This document shows positions 8,671-17,218 of a stretch of 64,000 nt of DNA, one piece after another (positions within the stretch are counted from its first letter, which is position 1; the number at the start of each line of letters is the position of its first letter). Source of the stretch: Leifsonia tongyongensis (GTDB taxonomy: Bacteria; Actinomycetota; Actinomycetes; Actinomycetales; Microbacteriaceae); contig NZ_JAAGWY010000001.1 of NCBI RefSeq assembly GCF_010686705.1, forward strand, positions 62,001 to 126,000, in the 5' to 3' direction. The translations under genes and the position numbers were made by a program. The notes beneath the pieces were generated by a model that was given only the letters and a program-made list of their open reading frames with translations, did not search any database and was not told where the DNA came from.

Positions 8671-9510
8671 TCAGCCCTTGACCGCGCCGAGCGTGAGACC
8701 GGCGACGATGTGCCGCTGCAGGACGATGGCCAGGATGATGACCGGGACAGAGTAGAGAACGGCAAGGGAGGTCATGTTTCCCCAGTCGAGGCCGAACTGG
8801 CTTTGGAAGTTGGCGATCTGCAGCGGAGTGGTGACCGCGCGTACAGAGGTGAGCAGTAGCGCGAAGATGAAGTCGTTCCAGGACGCCAGAAAGGCGAAGA
8901 TCGCGGTCACGGCCACTCCGCCTCGAGCGACGGGGAGGACGACCCGCCACAGGGAGCCCAGGCGAGAGCATCCGTCTACGCGCGCCGCTTCGTCGAGTTC
9001 GTCCGGGACGGCCTCGAAGAAGCTCGCCATGAGCCAGATGGAGAGGGGAAGCGAGACTGTCGTCTGGGCGATGGCGAGTGCAAGAGACGTGTCGGACAGC
9101 CCGATGGTGTGGAACATCGTGATGAGCGGCGCACCGACGATGATGGCGGGCACCATCCTCATGACCAGTGCGAGGAGGATGAAGATGCGTCCGGGCCTGG
9201 TCCGGTACCGGGTCACCGCATACGCGGCCGGCACCGCCAGGACCAGCGACAGGATGGTGCTCATCGCCGCCGTCTGGAGGCTGTTGACGAACGACTGCGG
9301 CACACCTTGGGTGCTCAGAACGGTGATGTAGTTCTGGATCGTCCAGATCGAAGGCAGGATCTGCGGGGGGATGGCGTTCGTTTCGATGGGCGTCTTGAAC
9401 GACGTGAAGAGCATGTAGACGAAGGGGAACGCGTACAGAATGACCAGAACGGTCAGACAGATCCACAGGATGCTGCGCGTCCCGGCGCGTCGGGTCTCGA
9501 GTCCGTTCAT
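8671..9510 (-). CDS. ABC sugar importer permease, MalG type
   Basis: This 279-residue inner-membrane permease of the carbohydrate-uptake-1 class has about six membrane segments. The cytoplasmic EAA loop reads EAVPDELDEAARVDGCSRLGSLWRVVLPVA, the contact site for the ATPase. It starts 1 nt into the stop of the partner permease (TGATG junction). With the MalF-type permease and the lipoprotein it forms the importer. No ATP-binding subunit is present in the operon. Confidence 0.92.
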   Translation of the reverse strand: MNGLETRRAGTRSILWICLTVLVILYAFPFVYMLFTSFKTPIETNAIPPQILPSIWTIQNYITVLSTQGVPQSFVNSLQTAAMSTILSLVLAVPAAYAVTRYRTRPGRIFILLALVMRMVPAIIVGAPLITMFHTIGLSDTSLALAIAQTTVSLPLSIWLMASFFEAVPDELDEAARVDGCSRLGSLWRVVLPVARGGVAVTAIFAFLASWNDFIFALLLTSVRAVTTPLQIANFQSQFGLDWGNMTSLAVLYSVPVIILAIVLQRHIVAGLTLGAVKG

Positions 9511-10481
9511 CAGCTTTCACTCCCTGGACGCCAGATCGTAACGACGGCGACGATGGCGATCACCATCATTGCGATCAGGTAGATGGTCCCCATCGCACTG
9601 GCCAGTCCCGGGTTTCCGTTCGCGATCTGGGTGTTGTACACGAGCAGCGACAGGACATTGGTCGAATTCTGCGGGCCGCCATTGGTCTGGACGACGATCA
9701 CGTCGAAGGCTCGCGCGGCATCGACGCCGCGCACGATGAGTGCGACGGCGATCACCGGGCGCAGCTGCGGAAGAATGATCCTGCCCAGCAGGGTGGGATA
9801 GCGTGCGCCGTCGAGTCGTGCAGCTTCGATGATGTCGCCCGGCACATTCTGCAGGCCGGCGAACAGGACGAGCGTGATGAACGACGTCGTCAGCCAGACA
9901 TCGGGCAGCGCCACGGAGAACAGTGCGATGTTCGGATCGCTGAGCCATTGGATCTGGTTCGGCGAGGAGATGATGTGCGCCTCGTAGAGCAGTTGGTTGA
10001 CGATGCCGGAGTTGTCGATGAGGAGGAATCGCCACAGCAGGCCCGCAACGATCGGAGCAATCATGAGCGGATACAGGAAGATCGTGCGGAAGACCCGTGA
10101 CCGATTCCCCAGCCCGGAGAGGAGAAGGGCGACAGTCAGTCCGAGTACGAATTCGAGCGTCACCACGATGAGCGTGTACGCGATGGTGCGCAGAGCCGAG
10201 TTGCCGAAGTCGGCGGAGGTGAGCGCTTGAACATAGTTCCTGAGGCCCACGAACGTGTGCGGACTTCCGGCGATCGGGTTGTATTTGAAGAAGCTGTTGT
10301 AGACGAACTGGACCAGAGGCCACGCGACAAAAGCCGCGAGGAAGGCTGCGGCCGGCAGCATGAGAAAAAGCGCGAAGCGACTGTCCGTCAGCCGGAAGCG
10401 TCGCCGGTCTCGCCTCGTGACGGTTCGGGGGCCGCGAGCGGCCGGTGTGGTGACCGGCCGCTCACGTGTTGTGGTGGTCAT
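9510..10481 (-). CDS. ABC sugar importer permease, MalF type
   Basis: A 323-residue permease with about six membrane helices. The first is around FALFLMLPAAAFLAAFVAW, and the EAA loop is NVPGDIIEAARLDGARYPTLLGRIILPQL. The start at 10481 (MTTTTRERP) was chosen because the longer frame overlaps the binding-protein gene, whose stop lies 1 nt upstream. The gene is translationally coupled to its neighbours on both sides. It pairs with the MalG-type permease to form the membrane channel. Confidence 0.92.
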   Translation of the reverse strand: MTTTTRERPVTTPAARGPRTVTRRDRRRFRLTDSRFALFLMLPAAAFLAAFVAWPLVQFVYNSFFKYNPIAGSPHTFVGLRNYVQALTSADFGNSALRTIAYTLIVVTLEFVLGLTVALLLSGLGNRSRVFRTIFLYPLMIAPIVAGLLWRFLLIDNSGIVNQLLYEAHIISSPNQIQWLSDPNIALFSVALPDVWLTTSFITLVLFAGLQNVPGDIIEAARLDGARYPTLLGRIILPQLRPVIAVALIVRGVDAARAFDVIVVQTNGGPQNSTNVLSLLVYNTQIANGNPGLASAMGTIYLIAMMVIAIVAVVTIWRPGSES

Positions 10482-10482
10482 G

Positions 10483-11802
10483 CTACTGCTGGACAATCTG
10501 GTCGATTTGATCAGCCGCCGACTTGAGCAGTTTGGCATTGTCCGCGCCGGGTTGCAGCGACTTCTGAATCATCGGCACAAGAACATTGTTGACGATGTTC
10601 TGCCAGTTCGAGTTCGCGGGACGAGTGATCGTCGCCGGTGCGGAGAGCGTGGTGACCATCGGGGTGTATGCCTCGTAGCCTGGCTTGTTCGCGTACTGCT
10701 TCAGCGCCGAGATACGGGCCACGAGTCCAAGGGACGTATTGGCGCTCAGCGCGTTGTGGTCGTAAGCGAACTTGACGAAAGCCGTCGATGCCGACTGGTG
10801 GGGGGCTTCCTTCGGAATGCTCAGATAGAACGGACCGGGCACACCGGCGATTCCCGCTGGTCCCGCGATCATCGGCGCGACACCGGTCTTGCCATAGACC
10901 GGCGAGCTTGTAGGAATCTGTCGGAAGGCGTGCGCCCAGAAGAGCATCATTGCGGACTTACCCTGGTTGTAGAGGTTCTGCGCCGCGTTCCAGTCGACGG
11001 CTGCTGCCCCCGAAGGACCGTATTTGGCCAGGCTCGTGTAGTAGTCCAGAGCTTTAAGACTCTCAGCGTCTCCGAGGGTCGACTTCGTCCCTTTGGAGTT
11101 CAGGACCATGTTCTTCTCGCCTGCTTGCGACAGAGCGGCAAGGTACTGCGTCTCCACAGCGCCGGGCAGTGGGGCTCCGTACATTCCGCTCTTTGTGAAG
11201 AAGGCGGCAACGTCGCTGTACTGCTGCCAGCTCGTCGGCGGCTTGAGGTCGTAGCCGTACTTCGCCTTGAATGCCGCCTGGTTAGCCGGGTCCTTGAAGA
11301 GGTCGGTGCGGTAGTACAGGATCTCCGAGTTGGCGAACGCGGGCATTCCGACATAGTTGTTGCCGACCTTCGCCTCCTGAAGCACCGACGGGAAGTTGTC
11401 CGATTTCACCGCGGACGTGTACAGGCTGTTCAGAGGCTGAAGGCCCGCGGCAAAGGCAGGCAGCCAGATGGCGTCGAGAGCGGCAACATCGAAGGAAATA
11501 CTTCCGGTCGACAATTCGCTGTTCACGCGGTTGTAGAGGCCGTTGTAGGGCAACTCCACGAAGGTGACTTTCACCCCCGTGTCCTTCGTATAAAGGTCGG
11601 CGATGGGCTGTAGCTCGGCATGCCCACCTGCCTCGACGAGAACGGTAATGGCCTTGACTGGGGTCGAGTTGTTTGAGGTGGCGCTGGTGCATCCACTCAG
11701 CGCTACGAGCGCGGCCGTCGCCGCTGCTGCGATCGCGACCAAGCGCTTGTGCGGGATGCGCACGCGACGGGGGTTCGTCGATTGTGTGCGAAGCATCATC
11801 AC
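10483..11802 (-). CDS. Extracellular sugar-binding lipoprotein of the ABC importer
   Basis: A 439-residue family-1 solute-binding protein. The N-terminus has Arg/Lys residues, a hydrophobic stretch and the lipobox LSGC, so it is lipid-anchored outside the membrane. The mature part shows the usual bilobal pattern (AITVLVEAGGHAELQPIADLY, PTSWQQYSDVAAFF). It is the first gene of the operon, directly behind the regulated promoter, the usual position for the most abundant importer component. The ligand is inferred to be difructose anhydride III or a short inulo-oligosaccharide because of the downstream GH91, GH32-like and fructokinase genes. Confidence 0.9.
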   Translation of the reverse strand: MMMLRTQSTNPRRVRIPHKRLVAIAAAATAALVALSGCTSATSNNSTPVKAITVLVEAGGHAELQPIADLYTKDTGVKVTFVELPYNGLYNRVNSELSTGSISFDVAALDAIWLPAFAAGLQPLNSLYTSAVKSDNFPSVLQEAKVGNNYVGMPAFANSEILYYRTDLFKDPANQAAFKAKYGYDLKPPTSWQQYSDVAAFFTKSGMYGAPLPGAVETQYLAALSQAGEKNMVLNSKGTKSTLGDAESLKALDYYTSLAKYGPSGAAAVDWNAAQNLYNQGKSAMMLFWAHAFRQIPTSSPVYGKTGVAPMIAGPAGIAGVPGPFYLSIPKEAPHQSASTAFVKFAYDHNALSANTSLGLVARISALKQYANKPGYEAYTPMVTTLSAPATITRPANSNWQNIVNNVLVPMIQKSLQPGADNAKLLKSAADQIDQIVQQ

Positions 11803-11861
11803 TCCGATTTCATTTTCAGGGCGTGGGGTAAGCCACGCGGATTAGCTTAGTGACTGCAGAA

Positions 11862-11878
11862 ACGTTTTGGCAAAACGT
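11862..11878. promoter_or_regulatory. LacI-type operator of the fructan operon
   Basis: ACGTTTTG-G-CAAAACGT is a perfect 17-bp palindrome with a single central base, the classic shape of a LacI-family operator. It lies about 60 bp before the lipoprotein start and immediately downstream of the predicted transcription start, so a bound repressor would block initiation or early elongation. The LacI regulator at 7603-8649 is the obvious ligand. Confidence 0.8.
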
Positions 11879-11887
11879 CTTGGCATG

Positions 11888-11917
11888 AAGATAAGCCGCC
11901 CATCTCAACGAATGCAA
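11888..11917 (-). promoter_or_regulatory. Predicted promoter of the fructan operon
   Basis: On the minus strand a -35-like TTGCAT (11912-11917) and a -10-like TATCTT (11888-11893) are separated by 18 bp. The implied start near 11881 places the palindromic operator just downstream and the TGCCAAA array just upstream. No other promoter-sized gap occurs before the last gene of the operon. Confidence 0.5.
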
Positions 11918-11918
11918 C

Positions 11919-11953
11919 TGCCAAAACGTGCCAAAGTGCCAAAACTTGCCAAA
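11919..11953. promoter_or_regulatory. Four-fold TGCCAAA array upstream of the promoter
   Basis: TGCCAAA occurs at 11919, 11929, 11937 and 11947, with spacings of 10, 8 and 10 bp, placing the sites on nearly one helical face. The motif equals half of the operator at 11862-11878 (TTTTGGCA on the other strand). It may be an auxiliary LacI-binding array or the site of a global sugar regulator. Bases 11954-12087 show nothing further recognisable. Confidence 0.5.
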
Positions 11954-12087
11954 CCTCGACCGCGCAGTTTCCAGCGGCGCGGGCTCGGCGAAGAGCATGC
12001 GACGAGCCCGCGAGATTCGATCGCTCGGTGGAGGGCGCCTTAGAGATTGATCCGGGACCGTCAGAATGCAGAAGACCGCGGATCACC

Positions 12088-12165
12088 AGAGCCGGCCACG
12101 GGACTCGAACCCGACAACGCATCGCGTTGTCAACAAGGCAGCTTCGAGCCCCGGGGTTGGCTCTC
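12088..12165. repeat. tRNA-3'-end palindromic unit, copy 1
   Basis: The unit begins AGAGCCGGCCACGGGACTCG, the complement of the last 25 nt of tRNA-Thr. It then carries the palindrome GACAACGC-ATC-GCGTTGTC and ends with a near mirror image of the first arm (GCTTCGAGCCCCGGGG, then TTGGCTCT). The whole ~78 bp is therefore an imperfect inverted repeat with two tRNA-T-arm-like halves. This copy is separated from the next two by 12166-12239, which holds an 8-bp hairpin (12172-12200) and the 40-bp repeat. Confidence 0.85.
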
Positions 12166-12204
12166 AAGGGGCGGATTCGGCGGCGTGTACGGCGAATCCG
12201 GCCG

Positions 12205-12244
12205 CGCGCCGCAGGAGCGGCGGCGCGCAAGACAAGCACAGAGC
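12205..12244. repeat. Right copy of the 40-bp repeat flanking the fructan operon
   Basis: A direct repeat of 4303-4342 with three mismatches. It has the same 8-bp GC stem and 7-nt loop, and the tail ACAGAGC merges into the first bases of tRNA-like unit copy 2. The pair encloses the complete operon together with its promoter region. Confidence 0.75.
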
Positions 12245-12320
12245 CGGCCACGGGACTCGAACCCGACAACGCATCGCGTTGTCAACAAGGCAGCTTCGAG
12301 CCCCGGGGTTGGCTCTCACA
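12240..12320. repeat. tRNA-3'-end palindromic unit, copy 2
   Basis: Identical in layout to copy 1 and in exact 81-bp tandem with copy 3. It contains the GACAACGC-ATC-GCGTTGTC palindrome and ends in GGCTCTCACA before copy 3. Confidence 0.85.
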
Positions 12321-12401
12321 AGAGCCGGCCACGGGACTCGAACCCGGCAACGCATCGCGTTGTCAACAAGGCAGCTTCGAGCCCCGGGGTTGGCTCTCAC
12401 A
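12321..12401. repeat. tRNA-3'-end palindromic unit, copy 3
   Basis: Third 81-bp unit, differing from copy 2 by one base in the central palindrome (GGCAACGC instead of GACAACGC), which weakens one stem pair. The next 81-bp period begins at 12402 and is the genuine tRNA-Thr gene, whose 3' end supplies the shared sequence. Confidence 0.85.
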
Positions 12402-12403
12402 AG

Positions 12404-12476
12404 AGCCGGCCACGGGACTCGAACCCGTAACCCCCGCTTTACAAGAGCGGTGCGCTACCAATTGCGCCAGGCCGGC
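12404..12476 (-). tRNA. tRNA-Thr (anticodon TGT)
   Basis: A 73-nt cloverleaf on the minus strand. The acceptor stem GCCGGCC pairs with GGCCGGC, the D stem is GCGC/GCGC, and the anticodon stem is CCGCT/AGCGG with loop CTTGTAA (anticodon TGT). The T stem is ACGGG/CCCGT with loop TTCGAGT, and the discriminator is T; CCA is not encoded. The 3' half of this gene (12404-12440) is the right boundary repeat matched at 611-645. It lies 59 nt downstream of the DsbA-like gene. Confidence 0.97.
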
Positions 12477-12535
12477 GTGAGTCGGGGATCCCCGTCTCGA
12501 CTGTCAATACTAGAGGGATCGACCGCCCCGCGACG

Positions 12536-13441
12536 TCACTTGGACGGTGACGGGCTCGGCGTCGCGGTCGAATACGCTTCGCCCTGCGCCTGGAGCACGA
12601 AGGCCTTGAAGTCGTCGGCGCTGGTCAGCGACCCGGTGTACTGCTTGCCGTTGACGATCACGAGCGGCGTGCCGGTGAGCTTGCTGACGTTCGAGTTCGG
12701 GATGGGCCCGGCAAGCGTACGGTCTGTCGCGTTCGCCACCCACGTCTTGTAGGTGCCGTCGTCGATGCAGCTGTTGATCTTGTCGACGTTCTTGGCGCCG
12801 GCGGCACTCACGTAGCCCTTGATCTGCGCATCCGTCAGGCCTGGGCCGCCCTCCTGGGGCTGATTGTCGAACAGCAGCCGGTGGAACGCCCAGAACTGGT
12901 CGCCCGAGTAGTTCGCCACGCAGGCTGCCGCGTTGGCGGCGCGCAGAGAGTACTTGGTTCCCGCGGAATGGCTGGTGAGGATAGCGATCGGATGCACTTC
13001 AACGGTCGCAGCACCGGATTTCGCCCACTCGCCGAGCTGGTCGCCGTTGGTCTTCTCGAACTGGCCGCAGAACGGGCAGAGATAGTCGATGTACATGCGG
13101 ATGCTCACCACACTGCCCGACGGATCGGGTGTGGTGGCGATCGGGGACGCGTCGGCGGCGAGCGATTCGGTCGGCACGACCTTCAGACCCGTTCCGATCA
13201 CGACGCCGTCGCTGGCCATGTTCGCAGGCCCCGGAACGGGTGGGCGGATGGCGCTGACGATGATCAGGACGACCACGGCCGCAATCGCAAGGACCCCGAC
13301 GATGATGCCGCTCTGGAGGAAGACCTTGTTGCGCCGGTCGCGCTTCTTCTGCTCGACACGCAGCTGGCGGGCCTTCTCCCTGGCCGCCTCGCGTCGGTCA
13401 TTCCTCGAGGGACGGCTGTCGATCGGTCCACCGTGGGTCAT
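12536..13441 (-). CDS. Membrane-anchored DsbA-like thiol oxidoreductase
   Basis: A 301-residue protein with a charged cytoplasmic N-terminus, one membrane helix at about residues 43-64, and an extracytoplasmic thioredoxin-fold domain. The active-site CPFC (Cys122, Cys125) is followed by the DsbA-type helical insert, and the cis-proline loop is in LTGTPLVIVNG. It presumably catalyses disulfide formation or isomerisation in exported proteins. A low-complexity Ser/Pro/Thr tail ends the protein. It is upstream of tRNA-Thr on the same strand and diverges from the sugar ATPase gene. Confidence 0.88.
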   Translation of the reverse strand: MTHGGPIDSRPSRNDRREAAREKARQLRVEQKKRDRRNKVFLQSGIIVGVLAIAAVVVLIIVSAIRPPVPGPANMASDGVVIGTGLKVVPTESLAADASPIATTPDPSGSVVSIRMYIDYLCPFCGQFEKTNGDQLGEWAKSGAATVEVHPIAILTSHSAGTKYSLRAANAAACVANYSGDQFWAFHRLLFDNQPQEGGPGLTDAQIKGYVSAAGAKNVDKINSCIDDGTYKTWVANATDRTLAGPIPNSNVSKLTGTPLVIVNGKQYTGSLTSADDFKAFVLQAQGEAYSTATPSPSPSK

Positions 13442-13694
13442 TGATTTTCACTCCGGGGGTATGAAATGCGGAGCACAGTTCATGCAAACGCAAGGGAGAT
13501 AGTAGTTCGGCAGTCTGGGAAACGACCAAACGGAGCCTGAGCCTGAGCGGTGCGCCTCGTGGGAACGGGGGTGAACAGCGGCGTCGCCGATGACATACTA
13601 TGGGTCGTGGTCGCTGTCACCCAGATGGGGCAGCACCATATCCATTCACTACGGATCGTCCGGCACGTACCTGCCGGTGAAGGAGCAATTCAAC

Positions 13695-14789
<1,095 letters not shown>

Positions 14790-14808
14790 TCCGTTCCATC
14801 CGTTTCAC

Positions 14809-14852
14809 GCGCAGTGCCGCGGCTCCTTCAGGGGTCGCGGCACTGCGCATTT
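14809..14852 (+). terminator. Terminator hairpin after the sugar ATPase gene
   Basis: A 13-bp perfect stem (14809-14821 with 14836-14848, GCGCAGTGCCGCG paired with its complement) and a 14-nt loop lie 20 nt after the stop, followed by ATTTCC. The U-run is weak but the stem is strong, and it isolates the ATPase gene from the DUF4032 gene. Confidence 0.75.
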
Positions 14853-14887
14853 CCGGGCTTCCCAGCCTCGTTCGATAGGTTTCTTGC

Positions 14888-16189
14888 ATGAGCGGCTCAC
14901 TCAACATCACCGCGGCCACCGTGGATCCGGCACTCCTCGACCTTCCGTGGAACCTGCCGCTCGACGAGTGGTCGAATGAGCACATCGCGGTGCTCCCGAA
15001 AGGCATCTCGCGCCACCTCGTGCGGTTCGCGAACCTCTCCGGTTATGTCATCGCGATCAAGGAGACGTCGGCAGAGCTGGCGAAACGCGAATACGAGATG
15101 CTCCGCACCCTGCAGCGCCTCGACATTCCCTGTGTCGACCCGGTCGCTGTCATCAACAACCGCACCGATGACGAGGGCGACCCGTTGAAGGCTGTGCTGG
15201 TGACCCGGCACCTGAAGTTCTCGCTGCCATACCGCGCACTGTTCTCGCAGACGCTGCGCCCGGACACGGCCACGCGTCTCGTCGACGCGCTCGCGGTGCT
15301 GCTGGTGCGCCTCCACATCGTCGGGTTCTTCTGGGGCGACGTCTCGCTCTCGAACACACTCTTCCGCCGCGATGCGGGTGCGTTCGCCGCGTACCTCGTT
15401 GATGCGGAGACCGGCCAGCTCTACGACGGCGGCCTTTCGAACGGCCAGCGTGAGAACGACCTGGAGATCGCGCGGATCAACATCGCCGGCGAGCTGATGG
15501 ATCTCGAGGCCGGCGGCCGCGTCGACGAGGAACTCGATCCGATCAAGGTGTCGAACGGTATCGTCGCCGCCTACCGGTCGCTCTGGAAGGAGCTCACGAG
15601 CAGCGAGTCGTTCGCCTCGTCGGAGCGGTGGCGCATCAGCCGGCGCGTCGATCGACTGAACGAGCTCGGCTTCGACATCGAGGAGCTGGCGATCAAGACG
15701 GACGAGAAGGGCACCACGGTGCGCATCCAGCCGAAGGTCGTGGATGCGGGCCACCACCAGCGCAGGCTGCTGCGGCTCACCGGCCTCGACGCGCAGGAGA
15801 ACCAGGCGCGTCGTCTTCTGAACGACCTCGACTCCTACTCCGCAACTCTGGGCAAGGCAGGGCTCGATGAGGAGGCGATGGCGCACGAGTGGCTCATGCG
15901 CGTGTTCGAACCGATCGTCCGCGCGATTCCCGCAGACCTGAAGGGCAAGCTGGAGCCGGCCGAGGTGTTCCACCAGTTGCTCGAGCACCGCTGGTTCATG
16001 TCACAGGATGAAGGCCGCGACGTCCCTCTTGCAGAAGCGCTGAGCTCCTACATCAAAGACGTCCTGCGGCACCGTCGGGATGAAGCGACGGTGATCGGTC
16101 CTCCCACCGAGACCCTGAGCATCCCTGTCATGACCGGAGCGATCGGCACGATCACCGACGACGAAGACGACTGGCGCGCGAAAGTGTGA
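14888..16189 (+). CDS. DUF4032 protein, kinase-like fold
   Basis: A 433-residue actinobacterial protein of the DUF4032 type. The middle contains protein-kinase-like motifs: IAIKE (lysine strand), FFWGDVSLSNTLF (catalytic-loop-like, with Asp and Asn) and YLVDAETG (metal-binding Asp). The C-terminal third is the conserved family-specific part. The motifs resemble lipopolysaccharide-core or aminoglycoside-type kinases, so a small-molecule or lipid kinase activity is possible but unproven. It is convergent with rlmB, the stops being 6 nt apart. Confidence 0.82.
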   Translation: MSGSLNITAATVDPALLDLPWNLPLDEWSNEHIAVLPKGISRHLVRFANLSGYVIAIKETSAELAKREYEMLRTLQRLDIPCVDPVAVINNRTDDEGDPLKAVLVTRHLKFSLPYRALFSQTLRPDTATRLVDALAVLLVRLHIVGFFWGDVSLSNTLFRRDAGAFAAYLVDAETGQLYDGGLSNGQRENDLEIARINIAGELMDLEAGGRVDEELDPIKVSNGIVAAYRSLWKELTSSESFASSERWRISRRVDRLNELGFDIEELAIKTDEKGTTVRIQPKVVDAGHHQRRLLRLTGLDAQENQARRLLNDLDSYSATLGKAGLDEEAMAHEWLMRVFEPIVRAIPADLKGKLEPAEVFHQLLEHRWFMSQDEGRDVPLAEALSSYIKDVLRHRRDEATVIGPPTETLSIPVMTGAIGTITDDEDDWRAKV

Positions 16190-16195
16190 ACCCGT

Positions 16196-17218
16196 CTACT
16201 TCTTCGCGCGGAGTTTCGAGATCTCGTAGAGGGTGACACTGGCAGCGATGCCGGCGTTGAGCGATTCGGTCGCGTCGCTGATCGGGATGGAGACGATGGC
16301 GTCGCACGTCTCGGTGACGAGTCGCGACAACCCTTTGCCTTCGCTTCCGACCACGATGACAACCGGACGATCGGCCAGTTCCAGGCCGGGTAGCGACACG
16401 TCTCCGCCACCGTCGAGGCCGAGAACGAAGACACCGCGGTCTTTCAACGCCTTGAGGGTCTGCGTGAGGTTGCTCGCCATGGCCACGGGAGTGCGGGCGG
16501 CCGCGCCGGCCGACGTCTTCCATGCCGCCGCCGTCATTCCGACGGACCGGCGCTGCGGCACGATGACCGCCTGCCCGCCGAAGGCCGCAGTGGAACGGAT
16601 GATCGCACCGAGGTTGCGGGGATCGGTGATGCCGTCGAGCGCGACGAACAGCGGTTTCTGGCCACGGCTGATCGTGAGGTCGAGCAGCTCCATCGGGTGG
16701 GCGTACTCGTACGGCGGGACTTTGAGCGCCACGCCTTGGTGCACGGAGTCCCGGCCCGCGATGCGATCCAGTTCGGGGCGCATGATCTCGAGGATCGGGA
16801 TGCCCCGCCCCGTTGCGATCGACAGGATCTCTTTCACCCGGTCGTCGACCTCGATCCGGGACGCGACGTAGAGCGTCGAGGTCGGGATCTTGGCGCGAAG
16901 AGCTTCGAGCACCGAGTTGCGGCCGGTCACGACCTCGCTCTCATCAGCCGCTTTGGGTCGCCGGGTCGCCGTGCGGGGAGCCGTCTCGGTGCGTCCGCCT
17001 CGCGTCTGCTGCCCAGGCTTGCCTCTGCCGCCGGCGGCCGCATAGCGCTCCTTCGCCGCCTTGGCCTTGCCCGCCGGGTGATAGGGGCGGTCCTCGGCCT
17101 TCGGGGTGGGACCTTTGCCTTCGAGCGCTTGGCGCCCCTGGCCGCCCGAGCCGACCTGGGGGCCGCGTCGTGCTTTGCGCACGGCCCCTGCGCGTGGCTT
17201 TCCGCCGCTGTTCTTCAC
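16196..17218 (-). CDS. rlmB: 23S rRNA 2'-O-methyltransferase RlmB (SpoU family)
   Basis: TrmH/SpoU methyltransferases place a 2'-O-methyl on a guanosine of 23S rRNA (G2251 in E. coli numbering). The 340-residue protein has a basic disordered N-terminus of about 90 residues, a substrate-binding domain, and the trefoil-knot motifs [32 protein letters not shown] and [18 protein letters not shown]. The start overlaps the cysS stop by 4 nt, and the order carD-ispDF-cysS-rlmB is conserved in actinomycetes. Confidence 0.93.
   Translation of the reverse strand: MKNSGGKPRAGAVRKARRGPQVGSGGQGRQALEGKGPTPKAEDRPYHPAGKAKAAKERYAAAGGRGKPGQQTRGGRTETAPRTATRRPKAADESEVVTGRNSVLEALRAKIPTSTLYVASRIEVDDRVKEILSIATGRGIPILEIMRPELDRIAGRDSVHQGVALKVPPYEYAHPMELLDLTISRGQKPLFVALDGITDPRNLGAIIRSTAAFGGQAVIVPQRRSVGMTAAAWKTSAGAAARTPVAMASNLTQTLKALKDRGVFVLGLDGGGDVSLPGLELADRPVVIVVGSEGKGLSRLVTETCDAIVSIPISDATESLNAGIAASVTLYEISKLRAKK

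Noticed and set aside
646-12403. Integrase or transposase gene for the tRNA-bounded block
   Set aside because: All frames of useful length were assigned to other families or to shadows; no tyrosine or serine recombinase motif was found.
12088-12476. Possible CRISPR array
   Set aside because: The units are about 80 bp, abut each other without unique spacers, derive from a tRNA 3' end, and no cas gene is present.
12028-12752. Several overlapping frames with repeated RPRDSNP and ATGLEP wording
   Set aside because: These translate the tRNA-Thr 3' end and its repeat units; they are artefacts of the repeats, not proteins.
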